Numbered from the stretch's first letter, positions 29,607 through 38,392 are shown. The stretch: DNA of 64,000 bases from Streptomyces sp. 1-11 (GCF_007176755.1 NZ_BJTV01000021.1:1-64000), one strand, 5' to 3'. A program made the numbers and translations. The notes: generated by a model not told the origin, from the sequence alone.

Positions 29607-31520
29607 CTAGCGTAGTCCGCCGATCGTCCGGCCGTCCTTCAGGGACCCCGACAGATCGGCCCGCGCCCCCTGCCCGGCCTTGACCGCCAGCAGCGGCCCC
29701 TGACCGGCCGCGGTGATCCCGCCGCTCGCCCGGATCCCGGTGACGTCCGGGCCGCCCGCGGCCAGCAGGTACCAGTCCCCGGTCCTGGCCTTCCACAGCA
29801 CCCCGGCCAGCACCTGCGGATCGCGCGGACCGCAGGCCGCGACATCGGCGCCCTTGGCGACCACCGCACCGGAGGTCCGGCCCGGCGTCCGGAACTGCGC
29901 CAGCACCGCCGTGCCGCCGCCGCGCCAGGTCTCCGCCCTGGTGCACGCCCAGCGGCCCGCACCGCTCCCGTCGGGCAGCGACTGCTCGGCGAACGCCCAG
30001 GCGTTGACGCCGCGCACCCCCGCCGAACGCTCCGTCGCCAGCGAGCAGGCGAACGGCGCCCAGGCCTGCAGCCCCTCCGCCCCGGCCGCCTCTGCGGTGG
30101 CCCCCGGGCGCCCGGCGGTGAGATGGGCGGGCACCAGCTCGCCGAGATCGGTGTGGAGCTGGTCGCCCGAGGCGCCGGTCAGCTGGAGCACGTTCCACGA
30201 GGTGCAGTCGCCGGTCCGCAGGGCGGGGCTGGCCAGCGGCGCGGTGACGCCGTCGGTGAGGGGCAGCGGCGTCGGGGACGCGTCCGGTTTCATCAGGTCG
30301 CGCTGAGCGGCCGCGCTCACCCAAGGGGCCGTCAGGTAACGCACGTTGCCGTCGGAGCGGCCCAGCACCAGCGCGCTCGCCTCGGTGCCGGTCGCGCCGT
30401 CGACCCGGGCGAAGTCCAGCGCCGCGCCCGCCGTGCCGTCCCTCGGCTCGGCGTACCGGGTGATGCGCAGACCGTCGTAGAGGATCACCACACGGGCGCT
30501 GTCCACGTCGCCCGCGTAGAGGAGCTGGGGCGGGCCCGCCGGTCCGCCGGTCTGGGTCCCCGGCGTCGCCGAGACGCGGACCGTGTCGCCGGGCCGGGCC
30601 CAGACGGCGAGGGCCCGGCGCAGCAGCGCCCGGTCGCCGGTGAGCGTGCCGCGCGCCGGCCACACCGAGAAGTCGGTGCGGGCGGAGGACTTCCACGCGG
30701 CCGGGGCGATCCGGACCAGCCTGCCGGGGTCCAGCGCGGCTCGGGCGGCCGGGTTCTGGGCGTAGCTGGGCGCGGCGGCGCCGTCCGGGCCCCAGCCGTC
30801 ACCCGGCAGGGTGACCAGCGCCCCGCACACCGCGAGCGCGGCCGCCGCGGCGAGCGCCGCCTTGGCGTGCTGGCGGCGGCGCACCAGGTCGGTGGGCCTG
30901 GCCTGCAGCGAGCAGGGGTCGAACTCCGGGGAGCGGAGCAGGGCGTCCTGCACGGGCACCCCGTTGGCCTCGGCCAGCGCGGCCTCGGGCCGGACGACCC
31001 CGGCGGACGTGAGGATCCCGCGGACACCGGAGTCCGGCAGCCGCTCGAGGCCGCGCAGCACGTAGGCGGCGCGGGCCGGCGCGGACAGGGCGGACAGCCG
31101 CTGGTCCAGGGCGAGTTCGTCGGCCCCGCCGGAGCGCGGGAACAGCCGCAGCCCCCACACCCGGGGGAGCAGCGGCGGGAGCTGCGCCCGGCGCGGCCGG
31201 CCCCGGCGGGTCCGGGTCGCCGCCAGCGCGGTGCGCACGACCTCCTGCCGGACGAACGCGTACCCCGGGTCGCCGTCCCGGCCCGCGGACTGGGCCGGGA
31301 TCACGGACTTCCGCCGGCGGCCGCGGGGCAGGGCGCGCTGGGCGAGGGAGTGTGCCGTCAGCACCCGGCGGCCGCGGTGCAGGTCGGGCGGCAGGATCAG
31401 GTAGGCGAGCCGGACCAGCCGCGGGTAGTGCTCGACCAGAGCGGCCTCGGCCTGGTCCACGCCGATGCCGGGACCGGCGGCGGTGGTTGTGTGACGCTGG
31501 GCTACATCCTGTGACTGCAC
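29607..31520 (-). CDS. Single-pass membrane protein with sigma-factor-like N-terminus
   Basis: A 637-residue protein in three parts. Residues about 20-175 are reminiscent of a degenerate sigma-70-family head (VEHYPRLVRLAYLILPP; VRQEVVRTALAATRTRRG; LSALSAPARAAYVLRGLERL). A very basic stretch RRRQHAKAALAAAAALAVCG then leads into one membrane helix at about 217-237. The remaining 400 residues look extracytoplasmic, with paired cysteines (GDCTSWNVLQ, FACSL, WACTRAE, AACGPRDP). No catalytic motif is seen. It may be an envelope sensor or a regulator that has lost promoter binding. The GTG at 31520 is only weakly supported by GGGA upstream. I know similar conserved hypothetical proteins from Streptomyces but not a function. 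Confidence 0.7.
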   Translation of the reverse strand: MQSQDVAQRHTTTAAGPGIGVDQAEAALVEHYPRLVRLAYLILPPDLHRGRRVLTAHSLAQRALPRGRRRKSVIPAQSAGRDGDPGYAFVRQEVVRTALAATRTRRGRPRRAQLPPLLPRVWGLRLFPRSGGADELALDQRLSALSAPARAAYVLRGLERLPDSGVRGILTSAGVVRPEAALAEANGVPVQDALLRSPEFDPCSLQARPTDLVRRRQHAKAALAAAAALAVCGALVTLPGDGWGPDGAAAPSYAQNPAARAALDPGRLVRIAPAAWKSSARTDFSVWPARGTLTGDRALLRRALAVWARPGDTVRVSATPGTQTGGPAGPPQLLYAGDVDSARVVILYDGLRITRYAEPRDGTAGAALDFARVDGATGTEASALVLGRSDGNVRYLTAPWVSAAAQRDLMKPDASPTPLPLTDGVTAPLASPALRTGDCTSWNVLQLTGASGDQLHTDLGELVPAHLTAGRPGATAEAAGAEGLQAWAPFACSLATERSAGVRGVNAWAFAEQSLPDGSGAGRWACTRAETWRGGGTAVLAQFRTPGRTSGAVVAKGADVAACGPRDPQVLAGVLWKARTGDWYLLAAGGPDVTGIRASGGITAAGQGPLLAVKAGQGARADLSGSLKDGRTIGGLR

Positions 31521-31569
31521 ATCCCGGTGAACGACTGAGCCTTCGCCAGGTCACCGCCGGGCGGGCGGC

Positions 31570-32070
31570 TCAGTCCTCCGGTTCGACCAGCAGGCGGGCG
31601 TAGCGGGCCATCGACCGCTGGTAGCGGGGCAGATGCGGGGCGAGGGCGCCGAGCACCAGGGCAAGGCCCTCGCGGTCCCGGCCCAGGCTGGACAGGCACA
31701 GCGCCAGACAGGCCCGTACCGCGTCGTCCAACTCGTCCGACGGGGCGTCCAGTTCGGGGGTGAGCAGGGCGACGCCCTCCTCCGCCCGGCCGACGTTGCG
31801 CAGGGAGCTGGAGAGCTGGATCCGCGCCCGGCGGCCCTTGTAGCCGTCCAGGCCGCGCGCCAGCGCCTCCCGGTACAGCGGCACCGCGCGGTCCGAGTGG
31901 CCGGTGGAGTCCCAGGCGCAGGCCTGCTCGAACGGGCCCAGCGCGCTGCCCTCGGGCAGCTCGGCGACCAGCTTGCCGATCAGGTCGCGGAACTCCTGCG
32001 CGCGCTCCTCCGGGTAGTCGTCGAAGGAGGCCCAGGCGGCGGTCACACGGTCTTCCCAGTCTTGGTCCAC
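31570..32070 (-). CDS. Tetratricopeptide-repeat protein
   Basis: A 166-residue soluble protein with TPR-like helical pairs: FEQACAWDSTGHSDRAVPLY, RARIQLSSSLRNVGRAEEGV and VRACLALCLSSLGRDREGLA. It is conserved as a small TPR protein in actinobacteria, often annotated only as tetratricopeptide repeat protein. GTG 32070 has GAGGGTGA just upstream; another in-frame GTG at 32088 lacks an SD. It is divergent from the lipoprotein gene. It presumably mediates protein contacts. The partner is unknown. Confidence 0.85.
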   Translation of the reverse strand: MDQDWEDRVTAAWASFDDYPEERAQEFRDLIGKLVAELPEGSALGPFEQACAWDSTGHSDRAVPLYREALARGLDGYKGRRARIQLSSSLRNVGRAEEGVALLTPELDAPSDELDDAVRACLALCLSSLGRDREGLALVLGALAPHLPRYQRSMARYARLLVEPED

Positions 32071-32206
32071 CGGGTCACCCTCGCACACCCGTGCCCGTCG
32101 CCACACGGAATTGAGCGCACCGGGCCCCGTGGCCGTATCCGTTGGGCGGGGTCCCGTACCGGTGCCCCCGCGCGGCATGCTGGGGCGTACCAGGACCGGA
32201 GGAACG

Positions 32207-32602
32207 ATGAGGGTGACACGTGCGGTGCTCGGCGCCGCGGCCGTACTGGCGCTGGCGGGCTGCGGCGCGGACGGCGAGGGCGGCGAGAAGGTGCCGCCCA
32301 CCGCGACCGGCAGCCTGGAGAGCCTGGCCGCGGAGGTGCGGTGCAAGCCGAACATGCAGACCGACGCCGACGAGATCCGCCAGGCCATCTGCCGCAACGG
32401 CGACGGCAGGTTCGTCCTCGCCACCTTCGCCACCGACCGCGGCCAGCGCGAGTGGATCAACGACGCCAAGGACTACGGCGGTTACTACCTCGTCGGGCGC
32501 AAGTGGGTCGCCGTCGGCGACGACGGCGTGGTCGAGGCGCTGCGCGGCACGCTCGGCGGCGACGTGGAGATCGGCACGGACCACCACGCGCACAGCGGCT
32601 GA
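32207..32602 (+). CDS. Small lipoprotein
   Basis: A 131-residue exported protein with a short signal and lipobox LALAGC (Cys near residue 18). The mature domain is charged, with FVLATFATDRGQREWINDAK and GYYLVGRKWVAVGDD. This resembles small extracytoplasmic alpha/beta domains of Streptomyces lipoproteins but no named family. ATG 32207 has GGAGG 4 nt upstream. A strong terminator follows. Confidence 0.85.
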   Translation: MRVTRAVLGAAAVLALAGCGADGEGGEKVPPTATGSLESLAAEVRCKPNMQTDADEIRQAICRNGDGRFVLATFATDRGQREWINDAKDYGGYYLVGRKWVAVGDDGVVEALRGTLGGDVEIGTDHHAHSG

Positions 32603-32622
32603 TCCGCGGTCGCGGACACGGC

Positions 32623-32659
32623 GAAGGCCGGTGGCGGGAGGGACCCGCCACCGGCCTTC
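32623..32659. terminator. Bidirectional terminator hairpin
   Basis: A perfect 16-bp stem (32623-32638 with 32644-32659, AGGGA loop) with a T-rich end lies between the convergent lipoprotein and DUF1996 genes. Confidence 0.93.
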
Positions 32660-32682
32660 TTCCGTCCGCGCGTCTCAGCGGA

Positions 32683-34260
32683 TCACGCGCAGTTCTGGCC
32701 GCGGTTGACGCAGTTCGCGATCTTGTTGGCCAGCCCGCCGGTCGTGACGCTGATGAAGTCGTCGTGGTCGGTGGCCGGCTTGTGCAGCTGCTCGGGGAAG
32801 CCGTCCACCGCGTAGGCGTTCTTCACCTGGCCGTTCTGCACGGTCGGCGGGGTGATGTTGTACACCAGGCGCATCGTGAGCTGCGGAATGGCCTTGAAGC
32901 CGTTCTGGCAGTTGCCGTTCGCGTCGGCGAAGGCCACGTGCGTGCGGTGGTTGGCGCTGTCGACGTTCTGCCCGTCCCAGCAGCTCTGGAAGGCGAACGT
33001 GCGCACCACCTTGCTGCCCTGCGGGCAGATCGGGTACTGCGTGGTGAGCTGCACCTTGTTCTCGAAGCCGGTGCAGCTCCAGTGCGCGTTGGCGTTGGCC
33101 AGGCCGTTGGTGGTGGTCTTGGCGTCACCGGTGATGATCCGCAGGAACTGCGGCATCGCGACGACCTTGCCGGTGGGGCTGCCCACGTACTTGATCTGGG
33201 CCTGGGCCGGCACCAGGATCTTGCCGACGTTGCCCTCCTTGCCGCCGCCGTCCGCGTTCTGGTCGAAATCCTGCGAACCGTCCTGGACGCGGACCACCGG
33301 CCAGTAGTACGACGACAGGTCGTTCTTGTTCTGGCAGCTCGTGCCGCCCTGCAGGAAGGTGTTGTTGCTGGAGAACGCGTTGACCTTCTGGTTGCCGACG
33401 TAGTCGTGCAGGTGGTGGGCGCCGTTGGTCACGCCGGGCGCCACGATCACGTTGTCGGTGTTGTGGTTCTTGTTGGCGTTCACGCCGCAGCGCGTGGTGA
33501 ACGTGCCGGTCGACGCGTTGCGGGACTTGCGGGGCTTGGCCTGCACGTTCGCCTGGACCTTGGTGATGTCGACGAAGTCGGCCGCGGCCGGGCCGTTGCC
33601 GGCCTGCCCGCCGTTGTTCTGCTGCTGGCCGCCGTTCTGCTGGCCGCCCTGTTGCTGCCCGCCCTGCTGCTGACCACCCTGTTGTTGGCCGCCGTTCTGC
33701 TGACCGCCCTGCTGTTGGCCGCCCTGCTGCTGACCGCCTTGCTGCTGGCCGCCGTTCTGCTGCTGCCCGCCGGTGGTCTGGTCGGCGTTCTGCGCCGTGC
33801 AGTTGGCCAGGGTGTCCAGGTCGCCGGGCGCGGTGCCGCCGACCCGGGTGATCTCCAGCCTGATCCGGTCCAGGATCGCCTTCCGCCGGTCCTTGAGCGG
33901 CTGCAGGATGGAGTTCTGGACGAAGCTCGCGTCCTGGGCCTGCGCGTCCCGCGTGGTCGCCAGACGCTGGTAGGCGTCGGTGATCTGGCGGTCGAGGTTG
34001 GACAGCTCCCCGGCCACCTCGCCCCGGGCCTGGTTCGGCACGTTGGTCAGTCTCTGGCCCACGTCCGGACACGAGATCGTCGAGACCTGCGCCGTGGCTG
34101 CCTTGGTCCGGTTGCCTCCCCACGACTGGTTGCCCGACTCGTGCGCCGAGGCGTAGAAGTTCGCCCAGATCAGCCCGCCCCCACCGAGCGCTAGGGCCGC
34201 CGATGCGGCAATGGCCTTGGTGGCCAGCGGCGTACGGCGTTTTCGTGTGTTGCGTCCCAT
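32683..34260 (-). CDS. Secreted DUF1996 protein with Gln/Gly-rich linker
   Basis: A 525-residue exported protein. The signal anchor is near residues 12-35 (LATKAIAASAALALGGGGLI). A helical, charged region (about 60-150: RGEVAGELSNLDRQITDAYQ ... DRRKAILDRIRLEITRV) could form a coiled coil. It is followed by a low-complexity linker of GGQQQ/GGQQN repeats (about 165-215) and a DUF1996 domain from about 225 to the end. The last contains TRCGVNANKNHNTDNVI, GAHHLHDYVGN, WPVVRV and SCWDGQNVDSANHRTHVAF. DUF1996 is found in secreted fungal and actinobacterial proteins of unknown role. ATG 34260 has AGGAG 4 nt upstream. Confidence 0.88.
   Translation of the reverse strand: MGRNTRKRRTPLATKAIAASAALALGGGGLIWANFYASAHESGNQSWGGNRTKAATAQVSTISCPDVGQRLTNVPNQARGEVAGELSNLDRQITDAYQRLATTRDAQAQDASFVQNSILQPLKDRRKAILDRIRLEITRVGGTAPGDLDTLANCTAQNADQTTGGQQQNGGQQQGGQQQGGQQQGGQQNGGQQQGGQQQGGQQQGGQQNGGQQQNNGGQAGNGPAAADFVDITKVQANVQAKPRKSRNASTGTFTTRCGVNANKNHNTDNVIVAPGVTNGAHHLHDYVGNQKVNAFSSNNTFLQGGTSCQNKNDLSSYYWPVVRVQDGSQDFDQNADGGGKEGNVGKILVPAQAQIKYVGSPTGKVVAMPQFLRIITGDAKTTTNGLANANAHWSCTGFENKVQLTTQYPICPQGSKVVRTFAFQSCWDGQNVDSANHRTHVAFADANGNCQNGFKAIPQLTMRLVYNITPPTVQNGQVKNAYAVDGFPEQLHKPATDHDDFISVTTGGLANKIANCVNRGQNCA
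33611..33774 (-). repeat. Short tandem repeats encoding GGQQQ/GGQQN
   Basis: About eleven 15-bp units (core CTGCTGTTGGCCGCC and variants on the plus strand) encode the Gln/Gly linker of the DUF1996 protein. The repeat probably varies in length between strains and is prone to slippage. Confidence 0.85.
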
Positions 34261-34435
34261 GGAACTCCTCTGACTTCCTTGCGGGGCAGCATCGAGGCGC
34301 CCGACAGGAGTGAAGCGGCGCCCTTCCATACGGACGCCGCTCCCGAGGTGTTCAGCCGTCTCACGAATCAGTCGCGGGAACGCCTGCCGCCAGGGGCCTC
34401 AAATGCCCCTTGAACAGCGGTAGTTGAATTTCGCT

Positions 34436-35089
34436 TCAGCGGCCGCGGTCGAGGTACGCCAGCACCGCCAGCACGCGCCGATTGTCGTCGTCCGACACCT
34501 CGAGGCCCAGTTTGGTGAAGATGTTGGAGGTGTGCTTGGCGATGGCCCGTTCCGTCACCACGAGCTGCCCGGCGATCGCCGCGTTCGAGCGGCCCTGCGC
34601 CATCAGCTCCAGCACCTCCAGCTCGCGCGGGGTCAGACGACCGAGCGGCCGGTCGTCCGCCGCCCGCCGTGACAGCAGCTGCTGGATCACCTGCGGGTCC
34701 ATCGCGGTGCCCCCGGCCGCCACCCGCCGTACCGCGTCCACGAACTGGTCGGCGTCGAACACCCGGTCCTTCAGCAGATAGCCCACCGCGCCGCTGCCGT
34801 CGGCCAGCAGCTCCCGCGCGTACAACTGCTCGACGTGCTGGGACAGGACCAGCACCGGCAGCCCGGGCCGCTGCCGCCGGGCCCGCAGCGCGCACTGCAG
34901 GCCCTCGTCGGTGTGCGTGGGCGGCAGCCGGACGTCCACGACGGCCACGTCCGGCTTCAGCTCCGTCAGCGCGCGGTCGAGTTCGGGGCCGGACTCGACG
35001 GCCGCCACGATCTCGAAGTCGTAGGCCTCCAGCAGCCGGACCAGCCCGTCGCGCAGCAGGAAGAGGTCTTCGGCTAGGACAACGCGCAC
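34436..35089 (-). CDS. LuxR/NarL-family response regulator
   Basis: A 217-residue regulator. The receiver domain has acidic residues AEDLFLLRDG, phospho-acceptor Asp52 in VAVVDVRLPP, and the conserved Lys region GYLLKDRV. The C-terminal LuxR HTH is LTPRELEVLELMAQGRSNAA ... TERAIAKHTSNIFTKLGL. The GTG start (35089) lies inside the kinase gene (16-nt overlap) with GGAG 5 nt upstream, so kinase and regulator are translationally coupled. Target genes are unknown. The DUF1996 gene next downstream is a possible target. Confidence 0.95.
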   Translation of the reverse strand: MRVVLAEDLFLLRDGLVRLLEAYDFEIVAAVESGPELDRALTELKPDVAVVDVRLPPTHTDEGLQCALRARRQRPGLPVLVLSQHVEQLYARELLADGSGAVGYLLKDRVFDADQFVDAVRRVAAGGTAMDPQVIQQLLSRRAADDRPLGRLTPRELEVLELMAQGRSNAAIAGQLVVTERAIAKHTSNIFTKLGLEVSDDDNRRVLAVLAYLDRGR

Positions 35090-36345
35090 GGAAGCTCCAT
35101 GGTCACCAGGGTGGGACCGCCGGCGGGGCTGCTGACGGCCAGGACGCCGTCGAATGTACCGAGCCGCCGTTCCACCCCGGCCAGACCGGAGCCCGCGCCG
35201 ATCACCGCGCCGCCCCCGCCGTTGTCGGTGACCGTGATCCGCAGCATCCCGTCGGCGTGGTGCAGGTCCACCCACAGCCGGTCGGCGCCGGAGTGCTTGA
35301 CGGCGTTGGTGAGCACCTCGCTGACCGCGAAGTAGGCGGCCGACTCCACCGGCGCGTCCGCCCGGCCGGGCAGCTCCACGCTCACCTCGCCCGGCAGCGG
35401 CAGCCGCAGCACCAGCGCCCGTACCGCGTCCCCGAGTCCGCGCTCGGCCAGCACCGGCGGGTGGATGCCCCGGACCAGGTCGCGCAGCTCCTCCAGGGCG
35501 TCCGCGGAGTTGCGGCGGGCCTGGGACAGCAGCCGCCTGGCCTGCGCCGGGTCCTTGTCGAGCAGCATCTCGACGGTCCCCAGGTCCATGCCCATGGCGA
35601 CCAGCCGCGCCTGGGCGCCGTCGTGCAGGTCCCGTTCGATGCGCCGCAGTTCGGCGGCGGAGGTGTCCACGGCGTCGCGCCGGGTCGCGGTCAGCACCCT
35701 TACCCGCTCGGCGAGTTCGCCCCGGTCCGCGCCGAGGACGGCGCGGGTGAGACGGAAGTGCGCGGTCAGCAGGCGCGGCGGGAAGCGGAGGGCTGCGACC
35801 AGCAGGACCGCGGCGACGGCCGCGGCGCCGAGCGCGGTCGGCCCGCCGGTGACCGGCACGAAGCCGTACCAGTACGTCCCGCCGTCCGCCAGCACCCGCC
35901 ACAGCCCCGCGGCCACCGCGAAGCCCTCCAGCGGGTAGAAGCACAGCACCGCGGGCAGCAGCGCCGTGACGAAGCCCGCCGTCATGTCCACCGGCAGCCA
36001 CAGCAGGTCCCGCCGCACCTGCCGGTCGCCGAGCATCGTGAAGGTGCGCGTCCACGGCTTGGCGCCGGCGGGCACGCTCCGGTACGCCGAAGGGATGCAG
36101 ACCCCGCCCCACTCGGCCGCGAGCCTGCGCCTGACGTCCGCCACGTCCCGCACCCCGCCGAGGATCCAGGGGGTGGTGACGAGGCCGACGCCGATCGGTA
36201 TGAGCGCGAGGGAGACAAGGGTCAGCGTGAGGCACAGCACCGTGACGGGCAGGGCCGCCACGGCCAGGACGAAGCCCCGTACGGCGGCGAGTGCAGCGTC
36301 GCGTGCCCGCGCGCGCACCGTGCCGCCCTTCGTGTCGGTAGTCAT
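35074..36345 (-). CDS. Sensor histidine kinase (HisKA_3 type)
   Basis: A 423-residue membrane kinase. The N-terminal sensor region (about 20-190) has four hydrophobic segments with the loop VCIPSAYRSVPAGAKPWTR, typical of the Streptomyces putative sensor domain. The dimerisation helix carries the phospho-accepting His in RRIERDLHDGAQARLVAMGM (His241). The ATPase domain has N-box VLTNAVKHSGA and glycine loops DNGGGGAVIGAGSGLAGVER. It partners with the response regulator whose start it overlaps. ATG 36345 was chosen over longer in-frame options because it removes a low-complexity extension. The signal is unknown. Confidence 0.95.
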   Translation of the reverse strand: MTTDTKGGTVRARARDAALAAVRGFVLAVAALPVTVLCLTLTLVSLALIPIGVGLVTTPWILGGVRDVADVRRRLAAEWGGVCIPSAYRSVPAGAKPWTRTFTMLGDRQVRRDLLWLPVDMTAGFVTALLPAVLCFYPLEGFAVAAGLWRVLADGGTYWYGFVPVTGGPTALGAAAVAAVLLVAALRFPPRLLTAHFRLTRAVLGADRGELAERVRVLTATRRDAVDTSAAELRRIERDLHDGAQARLVAMGMDLGTVEMLLDKDPAQARRLLSQARRNSADALEELRDLVRGIHPPVLAERGLGDAVRALVLRLPLPGEVSVELPGRADAPVESAAYFAVSEVLTNAVKHSGADRLWVDLHHADGMLRITVTDNGGGGAVIGAGSGLAGVERRLGTFDGVLAVSSPAGGPTLVTMELPCALS

Positions 36346-36397
36346 GCGGTCAGTCTGGCCGACCCCCGCGCGGCGGTCACTGGCCCGAAGCCCCCGG

Positions 36398-37423
36398 TCA
36401 GGGGGTGGTGCCAGGTACACCCCGGGCCGCGGCGAGCACCCGGGCCTCCACCTCGGGAGCGACGCCCTTGAAGCTCCGGTCGGGCCGCTGCGGCGCCGTG
36501 CCCCCGATCGAGGTCAGCCACCGCCAGGTGTCCGCGACGGTCTCGCCCACGGGCCGGCACTCCAGCCCCGTGGCCAGGGCCCGGGAGACGTCCGAGCGGT
36601 GCACGGCGTCGTACATCTCGCTGTCCGGCGGCACCCACACCGGCAGCCCGGTCCACGGCTCGACGCCGGCGTCCAGGATCGGCCGCGGGTCCGTCCAGCA
36701 CAGTTCCGCGTCCGCGCCGGTCGCCCGGACGCAGGCCTCGAGCAGCTCGCCCATGGTGGTCGTACCCGGCGGCCCGACCAGGTCGTACGGGCCGCTCAGC
36801 CCCCGCTCCAGCGCGCCGAGCAGCCAGCCGGCGAGGTCGCGCGCGTCGATGTACTGCACGGTCAGGCCGCGCGGCCCCGGCGCCAGGACCTGCCCGCCGC
36901 GGGCGATCCGGTTCAGCCACCAGGGCAGCCGGCCCACGTTCTCGTACGGGCCGAGGATCAGCCCGGCCCGGACCAGCAGCGAGTCACCGGCGCCGAAGGC
37001 CGCCACGGCCGCGAGTTCGCCGCCCCGCTTGTCCCGGGCGTAGTCCGCCGTCCCCGCGTCGGCGGCGGCGCCCTCGACCAGCGGGGCGTCCTCACGGGCC
37101 CCCGGCGGCCAGGGCCAGGCGTACACGGACCGGCTGGAGACGTACGCGTACCGGCCGGCGCGGCCGCGCAGCAGACGCGCCGCCTCCAGGACCGCGCGGG
37201 GCGCCGCCGACCAGGTGTCGACCACCGCGTCCCAGGAGCCGTCGTCCCCGGCGAGGGTGTCGAGCCCGCCGGGCGCGGTGCGGTCGCCGTGCAGCGACCG
37301 CACCCCCTGCGGCGGCGCGTGCCGCCCCCGGTGGAAGACGGTCACCTCCCAGCCGCGGGCGAGCGCGGCCTCCACGACGGTCCTGCCCACGAACTCCGTA
37401 CCGCCCAGCACCAGAAGTCTCAT
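36398..37423 (-). CDS. NAD-dependent epimerase/dehydratase-like reductase
   Basis: A 341-residue extended SDR-type protein. The N-terminal Rossmann motif is LLVLGGTEFVGRTVVEAALA. The DAVVDTW segment, the YVSSRSVYAWPWPP motif and the Tyr-x3-Lys pair YARDKRGGE follow. It resembles reductases acting on sugar nucleotides or isoprenoids, but the substrate cannot be read. It starts with ATG 37423 and lies 52 nt upstream of the kinase gene on the same strand, possibly co-transcribed with it. Confidence 0.88.
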   Translation of the reverse strand: MRLLVLGGTEFVGRTVVEAALARGWEVTVFHRGRHAPPQGVRSLHGDRTAPGGLDTLAGDDGSWDAVVDTWSAAPRAVLEAARLLRGRAGRYAYVSSRSVYAWPWPPGAREDAPLVEGAAADAGTADYARDKRGGELAAVAAFGAGDSLLVRAGLILGPYENVGRLPWWLNRIARGGQVLAPGPRGLTVQYIDARDLAGWLLGALERGLSGPYDLVGPPGTTTMGELLEACVRATGADAELCWTDPRPILDAGVEPWTGLPVWVPPDSEMYDAVHRSDVSRALATGLECRPVGETVADTWRWLTSIGGTAPQRPDRSFKGVAPEVEARVLAAARGVPGTTP

Positions 37424-37489
37424 ACCGGTGAGCGTGACCGGTGCGGCCCGGGGAGGGAAGGGCCGTCTGCCGAGGGCAGAGGGCCCGGC

Positions 37490-38071
37490 TCAGTCCCCGG
37501 TCGGCGGGGTGTACTTGTAGCCGACCCGGCGCACCGTCTGGATCGCGCGGCGGTGCCGTTCGCCCAGCTTGCGGCGGAGCCGGGCGATGTGGACGTCGAC
37601 GGTCCGGCCGTCGCCGACGTGGCCGTAGCCCCAGACGGTGGTCACGAGCTGGTCGCGGGTGTGCACCCGGTTCGGGTTGGCCACGAGGTGGGCGAGCAGC
37701 TCGAACTCCAGGTAGGTGAGGTCGAGTTCGCGGCCGTCGACGCTGACGGTGCGCTGCACCGGGTCGATCCGCACCAGCGGGTCGCCGTCCGCTCCGGCCG
37801 CCGCGCCGGGGCCGCCCGGCACCGCGGCCGGCAGGAAGGGCGGCCGCTGGTCGGCCGGGACCAGCACCAGGTAGCCGACCATCGGGGGCTGCCCGGGGAG
37901 GGCGGGCACGGTGTGCTGCGGCGCGGGCAGCCAGGTGGCGCCCGGCGGCAGGAAGTCCGCGACGTCCACCACCTCGTCCCGGTCGACGGCCCGCAAACGG
38001 TGGCGGGAGCCGCTCTGGGCGGGGGCGGGGGCGGGGAGGGTGGCGGTGGAGAGGGAACGAGTGGTCGCCAT
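37490..38071 (-). CDS. Winged-helix (OmpR-type) DNA-binding protein without receiver domain
   Basis: A 193-residue protein. The C-terminal half (about 98-190) is a complete OmpR/PhoB-type effector domain: VSVDGRELDLTYLEFELLAH, PNRVHTRDQLVTTVWGYGHV, RTVDVHIARLRRKLGER and IQTVRRVGYKY. The N-terminal half is Pro/Ala-rich with VGYLVLVPADQRPPFLPA and has no phospho-receiver. The signal must therefore come another way. It is preceded by a 117-nt leader containing small hairpins and, further up, a 40-codon leader-like ORF. ATG 38071 has only a weak purine stretch (GAAAGAG) upstream. Targets are unknown. Confidence 0.9.
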   Translation of the reverse strand: MATTRSLSTATLPAPAPAQSGSRHRLRAVDRDEVVDVADFLPPGATWLPAPQHTVPALPGQPPMVGYLVLVPADQRPPFLPAAVPGGPGAAAGADGDPLVRIDPVQRTVSVDGRELDLTYLEFELLAHLVANPNRVHTRDQLVTTVWGYGHVGDGRTVDVHIARLRRKLGERHRRAIQTVRRVGYKYTPPTGD

Positions 38072-38188
38072 GAGAGGTCAGCTCTTTCGCGCGAGGAGTT
38101 CGTCGGAAGGTGCGGCGGCCGCGATTCGTGGTCGGGCGCGCCGGGACGTACGTCGTTCCGCGCTGGCCGAAGGCCGGGGTGTACGGCT

Positions 38189-38311
38189 TTAGAGGGCCCG
38201 CGCGTTCGCCGCGCGGCAACACACCCGGTCGAAGTCGTGGTGCTGACGGGAGGGCCAGAACGGCTCGAGGTCGTGGCGACCCGTCGCGGTGCGGTTCTGG
38301 AAGCTGGCCAT
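38189..38311 (-). CDS. Possible 40-residue leader peptide (uORF)
   Basis: A 40-codon ORF (ATG 38311, TAA 38189) ends 117 nt before the winged-helix gene on the same strand. The end reads FWPSRQHHDFDRVCCRAANA, then RAL. The segment R-x-HHDFDRV-CC-R is like the R-R-H-x-D-L-x-R-V-x-x-x-C cores of putative leader peptides annotated in Streptomyces before sulfur genes. Tandem Cys codons (TGT TGC) near the end are what a cysteine-sensing attenuator would use. There is no SD motif. Third positions are GC-rich. The stop is TAA, rarer in this genome. It could instead be a chance ORF in the 368-base gap 38072-38439, which otherwise holds only the glnII terminator. Confidence 0.45.
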   Translation of the reverse strand: MASFQNRTATGRHDLEPFWPSRQHHDFDRVCCRAANARAL

Positions 38312-38392
38312 GGGCCCATTGAAGCAGATACGTGCCCCCGGCAGGACCCTTCTCTCACAGCTTGGACGCCCGCCCGCCCCCGGGACGCCGCA

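Noticed and set aside
33611..33774. Tandem repeats considered as a CRISPR-like array
   Set aside because: Units are 15 bp, adjacent without unique spacers, and keep the reading frame of a protein linker. No cas genes are present.
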